Assembly: GCA_044360075.1 (NCBI GenBank)
Contig: JBIKLA010000001.1
Coordinates: forward strand, 124,001 to 188,000
Origin: OMII01 sp947467385
GTDB taxonomy: Bacteria > Bdellovibrionota_C > UBA2361 > OMII01
DNA: 64,000 nt
Direction: 5' to 3'
This document shows positions 25,946 to 34,086 of the stretch, piece by piece. A program made the position numbers and the translations under genes. Every line of letters starts with the position of its first letter. Within the stretch, counting starts at the first letter, position 1. The notes beneath the pieces were generated by a model. That model worked only from the letters and a program-made list of their open reading frames with translations, searched no databases and was not told the origin of the DNA.

Positions 25946-27769
25946 ATGGGGAATCCCGGAGCTTCAGCCCCCGCGAAGCGGGATGAAGTGACGGTCGGAC
26001 GATCTCCGGCTTGGGGACCCATCGGCACTGTCTCAGTGTTGGTGTGGTGTTTTATTTCGCCTGTGGCATGGGCCGAGGATGCGCCGCCGGCAACCCCGCC
26101 AGCGGAACATGTTCCCGCTGAAGCGCTGCCACGCCGTATTCCGGACCAGGCTCCGCATCCCTTCCCAGACTATATCTACGAGTCTATCCCCCAGATAAAC
26201 GACTCGGCATCCGACTTCATCCCTATCCCGGACAGGTGGAGGATGTTCTATGCCGGAAAATATTACGACCCTTACAATCAGAATGAGCTCAAGGCCGACA
26301 TCCCCATCGCGGGGGATCCGGGAGAGGAGTGGTTCACCGAGGTCTCAATGGTGTCGGACACCCTCTTTGAGACAAGACGCATCCCGGTGCCGGTCGGCCA
26401 AGCGTCCACCAAGAACCCCAACAGCAACAACGTTTTTGGCGACGGTGACCAGAACTTCTTTGCAGAGAACATTATCGCCTCCTTCAGCATCATCAAAGGC
26501 GACACCGCCTTCAAGCCGCCGGACTTCGAGCTGCGCATAACCCCGATCTTCCAGGTTAACCGGCTCTACGCCCAGGAGAACGGGGCCCTTAATGCCGATC
26601 CAGCCTTCGGTGACACGCGAACGGCGAGCGACATCGGGTTCCAGGAGCTCTTTGTGGACGTGCACCTGGCAAACCTCTCAGACCAGTATGACTTTGTGTC
26701 GAGCCGTATCGGAGTGCAGCAGTTCAATGCCGACTTCCGCGGCTTCCTGTTTGATGATAGCGAGCCGGGAGTACGCATCTTTGGCAACTACGACAACAAC
26801 AAGACCCAGTTCAACGCCGCGGCGTTCTTCCTGCTCGACAAGTACACCAACACCGGCATCAATACGACCTTCGACTCTCGGCACCAGAATGTGTATGTGG
26901 CCAACCTGTATAGGCAGGACATGCTCGTCAAGGGTCATACGATGCTTTTCAGCGTCGTTAACCGCTATGACAATGCGGGTGATTATGGCTATCTCTACGA
27001 CCAGAACAACTTTCTCGTTCGGCCCGCGCCGATCGGAGATGAGCGCTTTAAGAACCTCAACTCAACCTACTTCGGCATCGGCGGCGATGGTCACATCGGC
27101 CGCGTCAACACAACGACGCAGTTTTACTATGTGACCGGTTACGAGAGCCACAACCAGATCGCAAACCAGCAGGTCCAGATCAACGCAGCCATGTTTGCGC
27201 AGGAGTGCTCGTACGACGTTGACTGGATACGCTTTCGTGGGTCGTTTTTTTGGGCGTCGGGTGACGATGATCCCTACGACGGGGTTGGAACTGGCTTTGA
27301 CGCAATTTTCGACAACCCAAACTTTGCGGGCGGAGACCTGTCGTTTTTCCAACGAGAGACGATCCCGTTTGTCGGCGGCGGCGGCGTAAACTTGACCAAC
27401 AGGAACAGCTTGCTTCCGGATCTGAAGGCCGGCAAGGAGCTCGGCCAGGCAAACTTCGTAAACCCTGGTATTCGCGTCTACAACGTGGGCGTGGACTTTG
27501 AGCTCCTTCCCGAGCTCAAGCTCATCACCAACACAAGCTTCCTCCAGTTCGACCAGGTCGCGGTGCTCCAGAGCCTGCGCCAAGACGGCTCTATCTCGAA
27601 CAATATCGGCACGGACCTCTCCGCCGGCTTCCTTTGGCGACCCTTCTTTACCAACAATGTGCTTATCCGCACGGGCGTCGGCGTTCTCTTTCCGGGCAGT
27701 GGCCAGAAGAATCTCTTCGGGGATCAGGTTCTCTACGATGCCTTTACAAACCTAATCCTCCAGTACTAA
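25946..27769 (+). CDS. Outer-membrane beta-barrel (porin-like)
   Basis: About 607 residues. After a rather long export signal ending near VAWAEDAPP comes a Pro-rich linker, then a strand-rich body with alternating aromatic residues and many Asn/Asp-rich turns, ending in LILQY with a terminal aromatic, as in BAM substrates. Its place between two multiheme cytochromes suggests a pore for an electron conduit of the porin-cytochrome type, but the sequence shows no resemblance to MtrB that I can recognise, and a simple substrate channel is possible. The ATG at 25946 has GGAG nine bases upstream; a GTG six bases earlier is too close. Confidence 0.62.
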   Translation: MGNPGASAPAKRDEVTVGRSPAWGPIGTVSVLVWCFISPVAWAEDAPPATPPAEHVPAEALPRRIPDQAPHPFPDYIYESIPQINDSASDFIPIPDRWRMFYAGKYYDPYNQNELKADIPIAGDPGEEWFTEVSMVSDTLFETRRIPVPVGQASTKNPNSNNVFGDGDQNFFAENIIASFSIIKGDTAFKPPDFELRITPIFQVNRLYAQENGALNADPAFGDTRTASDIGFQELFVDVHLANLSDQYDFVSSRIGVQQFNADFRGFLFDDSEPGVRIFGNYDNNKTQFNAAAFFLLDKYTNTGINTTFDSRHQNVYVANLYRQDMLVKGHTMLFSVVNRYDNAGDYGYLYDQNNFLVRPAPIGDERFKNLNSTYFGIGGDGHIGRVNTTTQFYYVTGYESHNQIANQQVQINAAMFAQECSYDVDWIRFRGSFFWASGDDDPYDGVGTGFDAIFDNPNFAGGDLSFFQRETIPFVGGGGVNLTNRNSLLPDLKAGKELGQANFVNPGIRVYNVGVDFELLPELKLITNTSFLQFDQVAVLQSLRQDGSISNNIGTDLSAGFLWRPFFTNNVLIRTGVGVLFPGSGQKNLFGDQVLYDAFTNLILQY

Positions 27770-27780
27770 CGGTATAAGAG

Positions 27781-30700
27781 ATGAAGCGGCGCTTGGCGAC
27801 ATTGATACGGGTGGTAGGGGCGAGTAGGAGAGCGCTCATCGCTGGCTTTTTGCTGCTGCTCGCAAGCGCGGCCGTTCATGCAGAGGAGCCGTACCTCAAC
27901 GTCATCCAGCCCGGGGGCACCCGGGAAAAGATGGAGGAGACGAGTCGCGGCTGCCTTGATTGCCACACTAAGACTGACGCCCCGACGATGCACGAGAATC
28001 CGGCCGTGCAGATCGGGTGCGCCGAGTGCCACGGGGGAAACCCCACCGTGCGTGCCACGGGCCTAAAGCCAAGGGAGGCGTCCTACGACGCAGCCAAGAA
28101 GCTCGCGCACGTTCTTCCTACCCACCCCGAATGGTGGCCGACCTCGGCCAACCCGAAGAACTCGTACACCGAGCTCACGAAGGAGTCTCTTGAGTTCGCG
28201 CGATTCATCAATCCGGGGGACCTCAGAGCAGCTCCCGAGGCGTGCGGCGGATGCCACTCGCAGGTCACAAGCGCTGTGCGAAAGAGCCTCATGACCACCT
28301 CTGCGATGTTTTGGGGCGGAGCGGCTTATAACAACGGAATCCTGCCGTACAAGCGCTACACCCTCGGAGAGTCGTATACCCGCGCGGGGGAGCCAGCATC
28401 GATCCTGCACGATGAGTCACGGCCCCTGACGGATCAGATGAAGGCACGAGGTGTGCTTGAGAAGCTCATACCGATGCCGGTGTGGGAGGTGCTTCCGCCG
28501 GCCGATATCTTCCGCGTCTTCGAACGAGGAGGCGTATTCAACCGTTCACAGTTCTCAGATGTTGGCGTTCCCCGCAGCCTTGAGGATCCGGGAAAGCCAG
28601 ACGTAAAGGCTTCAAACCGCGGTCCTGGAACGGGTGCGCGCATAGCAGTACCGATTCTCAACATCCACAAGACTCGCCTGAATGATCCGCACCTAAGCTT
28701 CCTTGGAACTAATGACCACCCCGGAGACTACCGCAGCAGCGGCTGCACGGCATGCCACGCGGTGTACGCAAATGATAGGGCACCAAGCCACTCCGGCCCC
28801 TACGCCAAGTATGGCCACGACGGAAAGTCTGTGACGATTGACCCGACCATTCCCAAGAACGAGGAGGGGCATCCCCTTAAGCACGTCTTCACCCGCTCTA
28901 TCCCCTCAAGCCAGTGCATGGTGTGCCACATGCACCAGCCCAACATGTTCATGAACACCTACCTCGGCTACACCATGTGGGATTACGAGTCTGACGCGCC
29001 CTCTATGTGGCCAGAGAAGCAGAAATATCCGACCGCAGATGAAGCCTATAAGTCGTTGCTTCACAACCCTGAGGAGGCAGCGATGCGCGGCAAGTGGACC
29101 GACATCGACTTCCTCAAGCGGGTGGCAGATCTCAACCCCAAGCTTAAGACGACGCAGTTCGCCGATTACCACGGGCACGGCTGGAACTTCAGGGCTGTCT
29201 TTAAGCGCGACAGGAAGGGCCACCTGCTGGACAAGGACGGCAAGATCGTGTCGTTCGAGGACCCACAGAAGTTTAAGAAAGCTGTGCACCTCCAGGACAT
29301 CCACGTCGACTTCGGGATGCAGTGCGCCGACTGCCACTTCGCCCAGGACGTGCACGGCGACGGAAATATGTACGGCGAGGTCGCCCAAGCCGTCCAAATT
29401 GGCTGCGAAGACTGCCACGGAGATGTGACAAAGCGCGCGATGCTTCGCACATCTGGTCCGGCTGCGCCGGAGGGAGGCGAAGACCTCTCGCTCAAGCGCA
29501 CCCCCTGGGGTGAGCGGCTCTTCTCATGGGAAGGTGACCAGCTCATTCAGCGATCGCTTGTGACTAAGGATCTTAAGTGGCGAGTGAAGCAGGTAATGGA
29601 CTCGGTAAATCCCGGCAGCAGGGACTACAACAGAAAGTCGGCCAAAGCGAAGCTCGTCATGAAGCTTGAGGATGGGGCTGAGACGTACAAGGTTGCATCG
29701 AGCCAGGAGGCCTCAAAAGACGGATTCTCCGGGAAGCTTGCGCACCCAAACAGCGAGATGTCGTGCTTTGCCTGCCATAGCTCTTGGACGACGGCGTGCG
29801 GAGGGTGCCACCTGCCGATTCAGGCAAACTGGAAGAAGCGCACCAATCACTATGAAGGCAAGGTCACCCGTAACTGGGCGACCTACAACCCGCAAGTTGC
29901 GCGTGATGACATGTACCAGCTCGGCCGGCACGGCCCGGCCAAGAACGGAAAAATCGTGCCGGTTCGCTCGTCGAGCGCGCTTATCCTGAGCTCAACCGAC
30001 ATCAACCGGCAAAAGATCTACATCCAGCAGCCGCCCACGTCGGCAGGAGGCTACAGCTCTCAGGCCTTCGCGCCCCACTTTCCCCATACCGTCAGGACGC
30101 GCGAGACCAAGGACTGCAAGGACTGCCACGTCTCGAAGGAGAACGATAACAACGCCATCATGGCCCAGCTTCTTTTGCTCGGCACAAACTTCGTAAACTT
30201 CATGGGGTACTACACCTGGGTTGCCGCAGGCGACGAGGGTCTTGAGGCGGTACAGGTGACGGAGTGGGACGAACCGCAGGCCGTCATCGGAAGCTACCTG
30301 CACCGCTATGCATACCCGGATTACTACAAGGCGCACCAGGAGAACGACCTTGAACTTCAGGAGAGCCACACGCACCACGGAGCCGGTGGGGACACCCGCT
30401 CTATTCAGATGCGCGGAGAGTACCTCTACACCGCGGCAGGCTCGGACGGCTTCCGCGTCTACGACATCGCAAATATCGCCAACAAGGGCTTCTCTGAGCG
30501 CATCGTCACAAGCCCCGTGTCGCCTCTAGGTCAGGACACGCATGTGTCGTCAGAGAACGCCACCGGCGTGGCGCTGCCGACTAACATGCCGGTGGCCCCC
30601 TTTAAGAAGCAGCTTTCCGAGAACCTCGAAACACCAATGCATGAGATCTATCACTATGCATTCATCTCAGACAGCGTTGAGGGCCTTATCGTCGTTAACG

Positions 30701-31497
30701 TCGACACGCTGCAGGATGGAGAGCCGCGCAATAATTACCTAGAGCGTGAGCTGACGTGGAACGAGGGCGGCATCCTGACGGGTGCGCAGTTTATCTACCT
30801 CACCGGCGCGCGGGCATTCGTCGGAACGCCAGACAAGGTTGTCGTGCTTGATCTTGAGGACCCCCTCGACCCGCGCGTTGAGGCAACATGGCCAGCCAGA
30901 AACCCGACTGGGGTGGCTGTGCAGTTCCGCTACGCTTTCATGACCGACGCTGAGGGCTTTCACGTCATCGACATAACGCACCCCGACAAGCCAAGAGTCG
31001 TGCGTGAGGCGTCGATCTCGCTCCCGGATGCCCGTAACCTGTACGTTGCGCGGACATACGCCTATGTGGCCGGTGGCGCGGAGGGAGTCGTTATTATCGA
31101 CGTCGAGCGCCCCGAGAAGCCGTCTGTCTACGATAAATTCACCGATAACGGCACGATAGGGGACACCAACGACGTTAAGGTCGCCACAACCAACGCAAGC
31201 CTTATTGGGTACGTTGCAGACGGCAAGAACGGCCTCGTTGTGCTGCAGCTCACGGACCCCGATCGCGTTCCTGGATTCTATGGCTTCTCGCCGTCCGTGA
31301 AGCCCAAGGTCATCGCCCGCAAGCACATGGCTGGGCCAGCATTGGCTATCTCCAAGCCGCTCGACCGTGACCGCGCCGTCGATGAGACCGGGCACCAGGT
31401 GAGCGTGCTGGGAAGACTCGGCTCCCGACCCTTCAACCTCGAAGAGATGAGGAAGATGTTCCTCAATAGCGAGGGCAAGTTGTGGACCGTCGACTAG
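27781..31497 (+). CDS. Decaheme cytochrome c with C-terminal LVIVD-type beta-propeller
   Basis: A 1238-residue secreted protein. A cleavable signal (ending AAVHAEE) precedes ten CX2CH sites: CLDCH, CAECH, CGGCH, CTACH, CMVCH, CADCH, CEDCH, CFACH, CGGCH and CKDCH, the last near residue 780. The remainder contains repeats of the LVIVD type (FRVYDIANI, VVVLDLEDPLDPRV, FHVIDITHPDKPRVV, VVIIDVERPEKPSV, LVVLQLTDPDRV), which build surface beta-propellers. It is the last gene of the operon. A role as terminal periplasmic or cell-surface electron carrier is inferred from size and operon company; no lipobox is seen. Confidence 0.85.
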   Translation: MKRRLATLIRVVGASRRALIAGFLLLLASAAVHAEEPYLNVIQPGGTREKMEETSRGCLDCHTKTDAPTMHENPAVQIGCAECHGGNPTVRATGLKPREASYDAAKKLAHVLPTHPEWWPTSANPKNSYTELTKESLEFARFINPGDLRAAPEACGGCHSQVTSAVRKSLMTTSAMFWGGAAYNNGILPYKRYTLGESYTRAGEPASILHDESRPLTDQMKARGVLEKLIPMPVWEVLPPADIFRVFERGGVFNRSQFSDVGVPRSLEDPGKPDVKASNRGPGTGARIAVPILNIHKTRLNDPHLSFLGTNDHPGDYRSSGCTACHAVYANDRAPSHSGPYAKYGHDGKSVTIDPTIPKNEEGHPLKHVFTRSIPSSQCMVCHMHQPNMFMNTYLGYTMWDYESDAPSMWPEKQKYPTADEAYKSLLHNPEEAAMRGKWTDIDFLKRVADLNPKLKTTQFADYHGHGWNFRAVFKRDRKGHLLDKDGKIVSFEDPQKFKKAVHLQDIHVDFGMQCADCHFAQDVHGDGNMYGEVAQAVQIGCEDCHGDVTKRAMLRTSGPAAPEGGEDLSLKRTPWGERLFSWEGDQLIQRSLVTKDLKWRVKQVMDSVNPGSRDYNRKSAKAKLVMKLEDGAETYKVASSQEASKDGFSGKLAHPNSEMSCFACHSSWTTACGGCHLPIQANWKKRTNHYEGKVTRNWATYNPQVARDDMYQLGRHGPAKNGKIVPVRSSSALILSSTDINRQKIYIQQPPTSAGGYSSQAFAPHFPHTVRTRETKDCKDCHVSKENDNNAIMAQLLLLGTNFVNFMGYYTWVAAGDEGLEAVQVTEWDEPQAVIGSYLHRYAYPDYYKAHQENDLELQESHTHHGAGGDTRSIQMRGEYLYTAAGSDGFRVYDIANIANKGFSERIVTSPVSPLGQDTHVSSENATGVALPTNMPVAPFKKQLSENLETPMHEIYHYAFISDSVEGLIVVNVDTLQDGEPRNNYLERELTWNEGGILTGAQFIYLTGARAFVGTPDKVVVLDLEDPLDPRVEATWPARNPTGVAVQFRYAFMTDAEGFHVIDITHPDKPRVVREASISLPDARNLYVARTYAYVAGGAEGVVIIDVERPEKPSVYDKFTDNGTIGDTNDVKVATTNASLIGYVADGKNGLVVLQLTDPDRVPGFYGFSPSVKPKVIARKHMAGPALAISKPLDRDRAVDETGHQVSVLGRLGSRPFNLEEMRKMFLNSEGKLWTVD

Positions 31498-31638
31498 GGG
31501 ATTTCCGCTTGGGGCGTGGCATGCCGTGGGAGGGTGCAAGAGCCCGCTAGAGTCTCTGTTTCATCGTTGCGCCTAAGCAACAAGTAACTATTCCTTAACG
31601 GATCCGATGATCTAAATTCTGCAGGGTACACACCGGAT

Positions 31639-31661
31639 GGGGCGCAAACCGCCCAGTTTTT
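31639..31661 (+). terminator. Intrinsic terminator after the redox operon
   Basis: A GC-rich hairpin (GGGCG at 31640-31644, CGCCC at 31650-31654, loop CAAAC) is followed by AG and five T residues. It is about 140 bases beyond the decaheme stop and on the right strand to end the operon. The stem is short, so strength is uncertain. No gene is seen in the rest of 31498-31778. Confidence 0.5.
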
Positions 31662-31778
31662 CAACTGCCCGGATTTGTTGATTTCGATCTCGCTTGAGGT
31701 GGCGGTGGGGGATGTGTACTCTGAATTAGTTGCTTAAGGCGTAGGCCCAGCGGATCTGCACAATACGTATGTTATCTT

Positions 31779-32300
31779 CTAAAAGCCGAGCCTCGTCGTC
31801 TTCTTCTGTTCGATCGGCCTCTCAAGTTGCGAGATTAGGAATCTAATTTCCTGCAACTCCTGCTCATGTTCCGCGAACCCCTGAGCGAGGCGTTTCTCTA
31901 TATCTTGCAGCCGATGCTTAAGCTCTCCGTGTTCGGCAAGCATAGTCCTCATGCGAATAAACGTGCGTACGACTACAATGCTCGCATGAATCGCTATCTT
32001 GCTGCTCAGAACGTTAGCTGCCATGACCGCGCCGTGCTCTGTGAATACATAAGGTCGATAACGCCGCCCGCCTCTCGGTTCATTTGAGGTCGCAATTTGC
32101 GACCTCAAATTTGCAACCTCCTGAACTTCCAGTTGAAACATGAAGTCTTCGGGAAAGCGGTTGCGATTTCGTTTAACCTGTTCATTGAGTCGCTTCGTTG
32201 AGACCCCGTACAGTCTAGCAAGGTCGTGGTCGAGAATAACCCGCTGTCCACGAATGGTGAGAATGGAGCCCTCGATATGGGTGAATGTGTCTTGTTTCAT
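31779..32300 (-). CDS. ORF6N domain protein
   Basis: A 173-residue protein. The first ~80 residues are the ORF6N/KilA-N-associated domain: ILTIRGQRVILDHDLARLYG, VSTKRLNEQVKRNRNRFPED, FMFQLEVQEVANLRSQ, then a Tyr/Pro-rich turn and VFTEHGAVMAANVL. The C-terminus is a coiled-coil-like Glu/Lys/Leu helix. Such proteins come from phages and mobile cassettes and act as antirepressor-type DNA binders in some phages. It sits at the left edge of the attC island but points against the attC orientation. A/T-richer codon use than the upstream cytochrome operon supports recent acquisition. Confidence 0.85.
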   Translation of the reverse strand: MKQDTFTHIEGSILTIRGQRVILDHDLARLYGVSTKRLNEQVKRNRNRFPEDFMFQLEVQEVANLRSQIATSNEPRGGRRYRPYVFTEHGAVMAANVLSSKIAIHASIVVVRTFIRMRTMLAEHGELKHRLQDIEKRLAQGFAEHEQELQEIRFLISQLERPIEQKKTTRLGF

Positions 32301-32351
32301 AGAGCATGTAATCGAGAGTGCACGATGGAAGTTGCGTGGTCAGCGGCAAAG

Positions 32352-32407
32352 AGATAACAATTAAAGCCAGCGGAGAGCTTTGCGCCTGCTGCTTATTACC
32401 GTTAGCC
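32352..32407 (+). other. attC-like recombination site 1
   Basis: The left end reads AGATAACAA and the right end ACCGTTAGCC. The inner part (ATTAAAGCCAGCGGA facing GCGCCTGCTGCTTATT) pairs as an imperfect stem, with TAA and AGC blocks matching. The GTT of the right end is five bases from the GTG-less GNAT start (ATG at 32410), the normal distance for a cassette gene. Confidence 0.6.
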
Positions 32408-32409
32408 AC

Positions 32410-32865
32410 ATGCAAGTTATCCTAAGACAGGCAGCCATAGGCGATGCGCATCGTGTTGCGGATATTTATCTGGCGTCCCGGAAGCGCTATCTTCCCTATG
32501 CGCCGCTCGCGCACACTGATGAAGCTGTTCGTACTTGGATTAGCAGCCAGCTCATTCCCTCAGGGGCTGTGACTTTAGCTGTGTCGAAGGATATTGTCGT
32601 AGGCTTTTTGGCGATCTCCAAGGATGATAGCTATGGCTGGATTGACCATCTCTATCTTGATCCATCAGCGACTGGTATGGGTCTTGGGACTATTCTTCTT
32701 GAGCAGGCAAAGTTGACCCTTAGTGCTCCTATTCGGCTCTATACATTTCAAGAGAACGTCGATGCTCGCCGATTCTATACACGGCATGGATTCAAGGAGA
32801 TCGAACTCACAGATGGAGCTTTGAACGAAGAGAAGGTGCCTGATGTCTTGTTAGAGTGGACATAA
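32410..32865 (+). CDS. GNAT-family N-acetyltransferase
   Basis: A 151-residue GNAT protein. Strand 4 and the acetyl-CoA loop are visible as YGWIDHLYLDPSATGMGLGT (compare the Q/R-x-x-G-x-G/A loop), and the C-terminal pair FQENVDARRFYTRHGF is the standard V-x-A-x-x-F/L-Y-x-x-x-G-F ending. Acetyl acceptor unknown; cassette-borne GNATs often act on small amines or antibiotics. The ATG at 32410 is preferred over the first ATG-like codon at 32380 because it follows the attC site directly and opens the first beta strand (MQVILRQA). It reads toward the putative degenerate site that follows. Confidence 0.85.
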   Translation: MQVILRQAAIGDAHRVADIYLASRKRYLPYAPLAHTDEAVRTWISSQLIPSGAVTLAVSKDIVVGFLAISKDDSYGWIDHLYLDPSATGMGLGTILLEQAKLTLSAPIRLYTFQENVDARRFYTRHGFKEIELTDGALNEEKVPDVLLEWT

Positions 32866-32866
32866 C

Positions 32867-32914
32867 GCGAGAATGTGGCGATCCCGCCCCGCTTTGCCAC
32901 CGCACCTGTAGTCC
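32867..32914 (+). other. Degenerate attC-like hairpin
   Basis: Directly after the GNAT stop the sequence reads CATAACGCGAG, like an attC left end. GTGGC and GCCAC then form an imperfect stem, but no GTTRRRY end is present (GTAGTCC instead). It may be a decayed attC, which would explain why GNAT and the oppositely oriented BrnTA pair are in one interval. A simple terminator hairpin is the alternative. Confidence 0.3.
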
Positions 32915-32933
32915 CTGAATTGAGACGAGTATC

Positions 32934-33212
32934 TTAAGCGGCCAGCTTCCTCTTTACTTCCCGCAGCTCTCTCTCAAGGCGATCGATTCGAGATTCTGTG
33001 GCCCGCTTGCTTTTCAGACTCTCTTTCAACAGTCTGTTAAGTAATCGCTGATACGGCACCCCTGAAGCTGATGCCTCTTTCTTTAGGGTGGTAAGGCTAT
33101 CGGCATCAAGATTGATTGTGATCTTTACGCTTTTCTGCTTTTTAAGCGAACGTCGGATCTTCGCTGTCTCCGCGACATCCACTTTAATATTTCCCAGCTT
33201 TGGCTCTCTCAT
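32934..33212 (-). CDS. brnA: CopG/BrnA-type antitoxin
   Basis: A 92-residue antitoxin candidate. The start at 33212 is 29 bases inside the toxin gene. The core, KSVKITINLDADSLTTLKKE followed by a turn and VPYQRLLNRLLKESL, is a ribbon-helix-helix DNA-binding domain with the strand TINLDAD preceding helix A. The tail is a Lys/Arg/Glu coiled coil. In BrnTA systems the antitoxin is encoded after the toxin, as here, and represses the operon as a complex. It lies in the attC island, where toxin-antitoxin cassettes are common. Confidence 0.75.
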   Translation of the reverse strand: MREPKLGNIKVDVAETAKIRRSLKKQKSVKITINLDADSLTTLKKEASASGVPYQRLLNRLLKESLKSKRATESRIDRLERELREVKRKLAA

Positions 33213-33471
33213 CGTACAGTCTCCTAAAGTTACGCCACTTGGCACATCCAAAAATACGAATCTTCCCCGCTCGACGAGTGTAACGGACTGTAACGACAAT
33301 CCCACTCGGAAGCTTCCCTACCCAATAGTGCCGACTCTCTGTGTTTGAGTGCTTCTCATCTCTAAGGGCAAAACCGCGCGGGTCTAAGAATGCCTCAACA
33401 GCCTCAGCAAAAGTGAAGCAATGCTTGCGGATATTCTCAGACTCTTTGTCGGCGTCCCACTCAAACTCCAT
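33184..33471 (-). CDS. brnT: BrnT-family ribonuclease toxin, diverged
   Basis: A 95-residue BrnT-like RelE-fold protein: MEFEWDADKESENIRKHCF followed by FAEAVEAFLDPRG fits the family's first half, and GIVVTVRYTRRAGKIRIF the strand pair of the second. The family's last block, normally R-I-I-S-A-R-x-A-T-x-x-E-R, here reads IRIFGCAKWRNFRRLY, so the Ser-Ala-Arg and the Glu of that block are replaced. BrnT is an mRNA interferase; activity of this variant is doubtful. The start at 33471 gives the usual length. It overlaps the antitoxin gene by 29 bases. Confidence 0.75.
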   Translation of the reverse strand: MEFEWDADKESENIRKHCFTFAEAVEAFLDPRGFALRDEKHSNTESRHYWVGKLPSGIVVTVRYTRRAGKIRIFGCAKWRNFRRLYDERAKAGKY

Positions 33472-33552
33472 GAGACACAATTACCATATATGTACATATG
33501 ATACCATATACTTGCTCGTTTCCGAATCATTTCTTGACTAGCTAACCTTCAG

Positions 33553-33608
33553 GGATAACAATAAAATCCAGCAGAGCGCTGTTGCGCCCGCTGATAGTGG
33601 CGTTAGGT
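33553..33608 (+). other. attC-like recombination site 2
   Basis: Left end GGATAACAAT, right end GCGTTAGGT. The GTTAGGT at 33602-33608 is a perfect GTTRRRY core. Inner arms (AATCCAGCAGAGCGC and GCGCCCGCTGAT) pair over most of their length. The ATG of the next gene is five bases after the core, as in integron cassettes. Confidence 0.7.
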
Positions 33609-33613
33609 CGTTA

Positions 33614-34003
33614 ATGAAGGCACGTTTGGCATCACCCTCAAGTCGCCGCCGCTATTACTTTCTTCTCCCAGTGGTTATCTTTTCCGTGATCGCGCAACAG
33701 CAGGGTTGCCTCTACGGTGTATTACCCCGTAGCGTCGTGACTTGGTGGGTTGAGCGAACCATTCCAATAGGAGCGTCGATGTCCGAAGCTCGTTCTATTG
33801 CAGAGAAACATGGATGGATTGACAGAACTGGTAGTCTCGCCTGTGACCCTGCGGAGCCGTTCTCGACCGCAATCCAATTACAACTAGGGTATCTCTGGTT
33901 TGGTCTCCCTATGGTCAGTTATACCTATGCGGAGCTCTGCTTCGACTCTAAGAACGATCGCCTTAAGTCTATCAAAATCCATTATCCGATCGACGCTGTG
34001 TGA
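33614..34003 (+). CDS. Hypothetical secreted or membrane-anchored cassette protein
   Basis: A 129-residue protein of unknown function. A basic start is followed by one hydrophobic segment (FLLPVVIFSVIA) and then QQQGCLYG; the Cys recalls a lipobox but the -1 to -3 residues (Q, G) are poor for signal peptidase II. The rest has two Cys and is Trp/Tyr-rich. The start lies directly after attC-like site 2, and the stop is 12 bases before site 3, so it forms a complete single-gene cassette. No family recognised. Confidence 0.6.
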   Translation: MKARLASPSSRRRYYFLLPVVIFSVIAQQQGCLYGVLPRSVVTWWVERTIPIGASMSEARSIAEKHGWIDRTGSLACDPAEPFSTAIQLQLGYLWFGLPMVSYTYAELCFDSKNDRLKSIKIHYPIDAV

Positions 34004-34015
34004 TCTAGGAACACG

Positions 34016-34074
34016 ACCTAACAAAAGGGTGGAGTGCACGCACTAGCCGTGCGAAAGTCACGCAAGCGTTATGA
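34016..34074 (+). other. attC-like recombination site 3
   Basis: ACCTAAC at 34016-34022 is a perfect RYYYAAC core and GTTATGA at 34068-34074 the opposing end. Between them, AAAAGGGTGGAGTGCACGCAC faces GTGCGAAAGTCACGCAAGC; on folding, GTG/CAC and GCAC/GTGC blocks pair with bulged bases, as in attC bottom strands. Length 59 bases, as for short attC sites. Confidence 0.7.
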
Positions 34075-34086
34075 GTTCCCTAAAAT

